Part shown: positions 12,133 to 13,493 of the stretch, one piece after another | Layout of the letters: every line of letters starts with the position of its first letter | Numbering within the stretch: the stretch's first letter is position 1 | Origin: Clostridia bacterium | GTDB taxonomy: Bacteria; Bacillota; Clostridia; Oscillospirales; CAG-272 | DNA: 13,493 nt | Direction: 5' to 3' | Assembly (NCBI GenBank): GCA_900763885.1 | Contig: CAAFLY010000236.1 | Coordinates: forward strand, 1-13,493 | Made by a program: the position numbers and the translations under genes | The notes under the pieces: model-generated | Seen by the model: the letters and a program-made list of their open reading frames with translations, nothing else | Databases searched by the model: none | What the model was told of the DNA's origin: nothing

Positions 12133-13311
12133 ATGAGACGTTTGTTTACCAGTGAATCCGTGACGGAGGGCCATCCCGACAAGATCTGCGACCAGATTTC
12201 CGACCGGATCCTCGACGAAATGCTGAAGGCGGACCCGATGTCCCGTGTGGCGTGCGAAACGACCTGCACGACGGGCCTTGTGATGGTGATGGGGGAGATT
12301 ACGACGCAGGCGTACGTGGACATTCAGTCCGTGGTGCGCAAAACGGTGTTGGACATTGGCTACGACCGCGCGAAGTACGGCTTTGACGGCTCGACGTGCG
12401 CGGTGATCAACTCGATTCACGAGCAGTCCCCGGACATTGCGCTCGGTGTGGACCGGTCCATGGAGGCGAAGGACGGCGCGGACACGGATGCATTCGACAC
12501 GGGCGCGGGCGATCAGGGGCTGATGTTCGGCTATGCCTGCGACGAGACGCCGGAGCTTATGCCGCTGCCGATCTCCCTTGCCCACGCGATGGCGAAGCGG
12601 CTGACCGCGGTGCGCAAAACGGGGATCCTGCCGTATCTGCGCCCGGACGGAAAGACGCAGGTGACCGTGGAGTACGACGAAGCGGATCGCCCGGTTCGCG
12701 TGGACACGGTGGTGGTATCGTCCCAGCACGATCCGGACGTGGCGCTTGCGCAGATCCGTGCGGACATTCTGCGCGAGGTGATCCTGCCGATCGTGCCGGA
12801 GTCGATGTTCGACGCGGAGACGAAGGTGTACGTGAATCCGACGGGGCGGTTCGTGATCGGCGGGCCGATGGGCGACAGCGGTCTGACCGGACGCAAGATC
12901 ATCGTGGACACCTATGGCGGGTACGCGCGTCACGGCGGCGGCTGCTTCTCGGGCAAGGATCCGACGAAGGTGGACCGCAGTGCTTCCTACATGGCCCGCT
13001 ATATCGCGAAAAATATCGTTGCCGCCGGTGCCGCCCGGAAGTGCGAGGTGCAGATTGCCTATGCGATCGGTGTGGCGCATCCGGTATCCGTGCGCGTGGA
13101 CACGTTTGGTACGGGAATCAAGCCGGACGCGGTTCTCGAACAGCTCGTGATGGAGCTGGTGGATATACGCCCCGCCGCCATCATCGCACGCTTTGACCTC
13201 CGCCGCCCCATCTACGGGGATCTCGCCGCCTATGGCCACATGGGTCGCGAAGACCTCCATGCCCCTTGGGAATCTCTCGATTTGGTATCCGCAATTCAAT
13301 CACGGCTATAA
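12133..13311 (+). CDS. metK: S-adenosylmethionine synthetase (methionine adenosyltransferase)
   Basis: MetK joins methionine and ATP to make S-adenosylmethionine, the main cellular methyl donor, releasing phosphate and pyrophosphate in the cytoplasm. The product is 392 aa, normal for the family, opening MRRLFTSESVTEGHPDKICD with catalytic His14, Asp16 and Lys17. The ATP-site hexapeptide GAGDQG is at 124-129 and the glycine-rich loop HGGGCFSGKDPTKVDRSA spans about 267-284, with Cys271 where many homologues have Ala and the conserved Lys at 275. The start follows GGAGG at 12124-12128 with a short 4-base spacer. The in-frame ATG at 12082 is rejected because it lies inside the riboswitch terminator. 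Expression is under the SAM-I riboswitch immediately upstream. No obvious intrinsic terminator follows. Confidence 0.98.
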   Translation: MRRLFTSESVTEGHPDKICDQISDRILDEMLKADPMSRVACETTCTTGLVMVMGEITTQAYVDIQSVVRKTVLDIGYDRAKYGFDGSTCAVINSIHEQSPDIALGVDRSMEAKDGADTDAFDTGAGDQGLMFGYACDETPELMPLPISLAHAMAKRLTAVRKTGILPYLRPDGKTQVTVEYDEADRPVRVDTVVVSSQHDPDVALAQIRADILREVILPIVPESMFDAETKVYVNPTGRFVIGGPMGDSGLTGRKIIVDTYGGYARHGGGCFSGKDPTKVDRSASYMARYIAKNIVAAGAARKCEVQIAYAIGVAHPVSVRVDTFGTGIKPDAVLEQLVMELVDIRPAAIIARFDLRRPIYGDLAAYGHMGREDLHAPWESLDLVSAIQSRL

Positions 13312-13316
13312 GCTAC

Positions 13317-13345
13317 GGGGAACGGGGGGACGAGGGGAACGGGGG
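13317..13345 (+). repeat. Four-tract G-rich direct repeat, possible G-quadruplex
   Basis: GGGGAACGGGGG occurs twice, at 13317-13328 and 13334-13345. The G tracts are 13317-13320, 13324-13329, 13334-13337 and 13341-13345, separated by loops of three, four and three bases, which fits the classical quadruplex pattern with four tetrads. It starts five bases after the metK stop codon, on the coding strand, so it would be in the 3' end of the metK mRNA. Confidence 0.7.
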
Positions 13346-13493
13346 AGACGGTCGCTTTTGAAAAAGCTCCGCAAAACTTTTATGAAAAGGGTTGATGGGT
13401 GGAGTTTGTGCAAGTCCGACTGCTCACCAATTTGGTTCCGTCCAATACATGAGAAGATCGTTCGCGAGCGGCTCCCGATGGGATCCGCCTTCT
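13346..13493. other. Tail of the window with no callable gene
   Basis: The stretch contains several A/T-rich complementary blocks: GCTTT/AAAGC within 13354-13367, and AAAAG 13362-13366 with CTTTT 13377-13381, which can alternatively pair with AAAAG 13385-13389. A + strand frame from an ATG near 13394 and a minus-strand frame entering from the right edge are both open to the window end, but neither resembles a family I recognise. Both are cut off at the edge, so no gene is called. Confidence 0.4.

Overview
The window is a housekeeping stretch of a GC-rich Firmicute, most likely a class Clostridia (Oscillospirales-type) gut or rumen anaerobe. The evidence is strong AAGGAGG-type ribosome binding sites, a SigA-consensus promoter, Firmicute-length S12 and S7 proteins, an S-box (SAM-I) leader ahead of metK, an FMN riboswitch ahead of an ECF-type riboflavin transporter (RibU), and a lipoprotein solute-binding protein with a Gram-positive-style lipobox. 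All genes called are on the + strand. The long minus-strand open frames opposite rpoC, fusA, tuf and metK are shadows of GC-rich coding sequence.

Layout: 1-142 is a leader with a strong stem-loop (rpoB, expected upstream, is not visible). 143-3931 is rpoC with a long acidic C-terminal tail. 3932-4331 is a 400-base gap holding a hairpin pair at its 5' end, and then a perfect TTGACA-17-TATAAT promoter with a structured leader. 4332-9117 is the str operon rpsL, rpsG, fusA, tuf, with unusually wide gaps (144, 288 and 184 bases) that contain inverted repeats. 9170-9202 is a hairpin behind tuf. 9223-10710 encodes an orphan solute-binding lipoprotein. 10786-11042 is an FMN riboswitch with what look like two off-switches. 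11052-11762 is ribU. A terminator follows at 11796-11825. Then come an extended -10 promoter, a complete SAM-I riboswitch with antiterminator and terminator, and metK (12133-13311). The last 182 bases hold a four-tract G-rich repeat and no gene that can be called with confidence.

Functionally the first two thirds supply the transcription and translation core: the RNA polymerase beta' subunit, two 30S proteins, and the two elongation GTPases. The last third is two independently riboswitch-controlled cofactor units, riboflavin uptake and S-adenosylmethionine synthesis, plus one nutrient-binding lipoprotein without visible permeases. No mobile element, CRISPR array, rRNA or tRNA was seen.

Nothing here is clearly a new system. 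The points most worth a second look are an arginine at the streptomycin-resistance position 101 of S12, the double transcription/translation expression platform of the FMN riboswitch, the extra C-terminal membrane helix of RibU, the acidic tail of RpoC, the solute-binding protein placed where S10-operon genes often follow tuf, and the G-quadruplex-like repeat just after metK.
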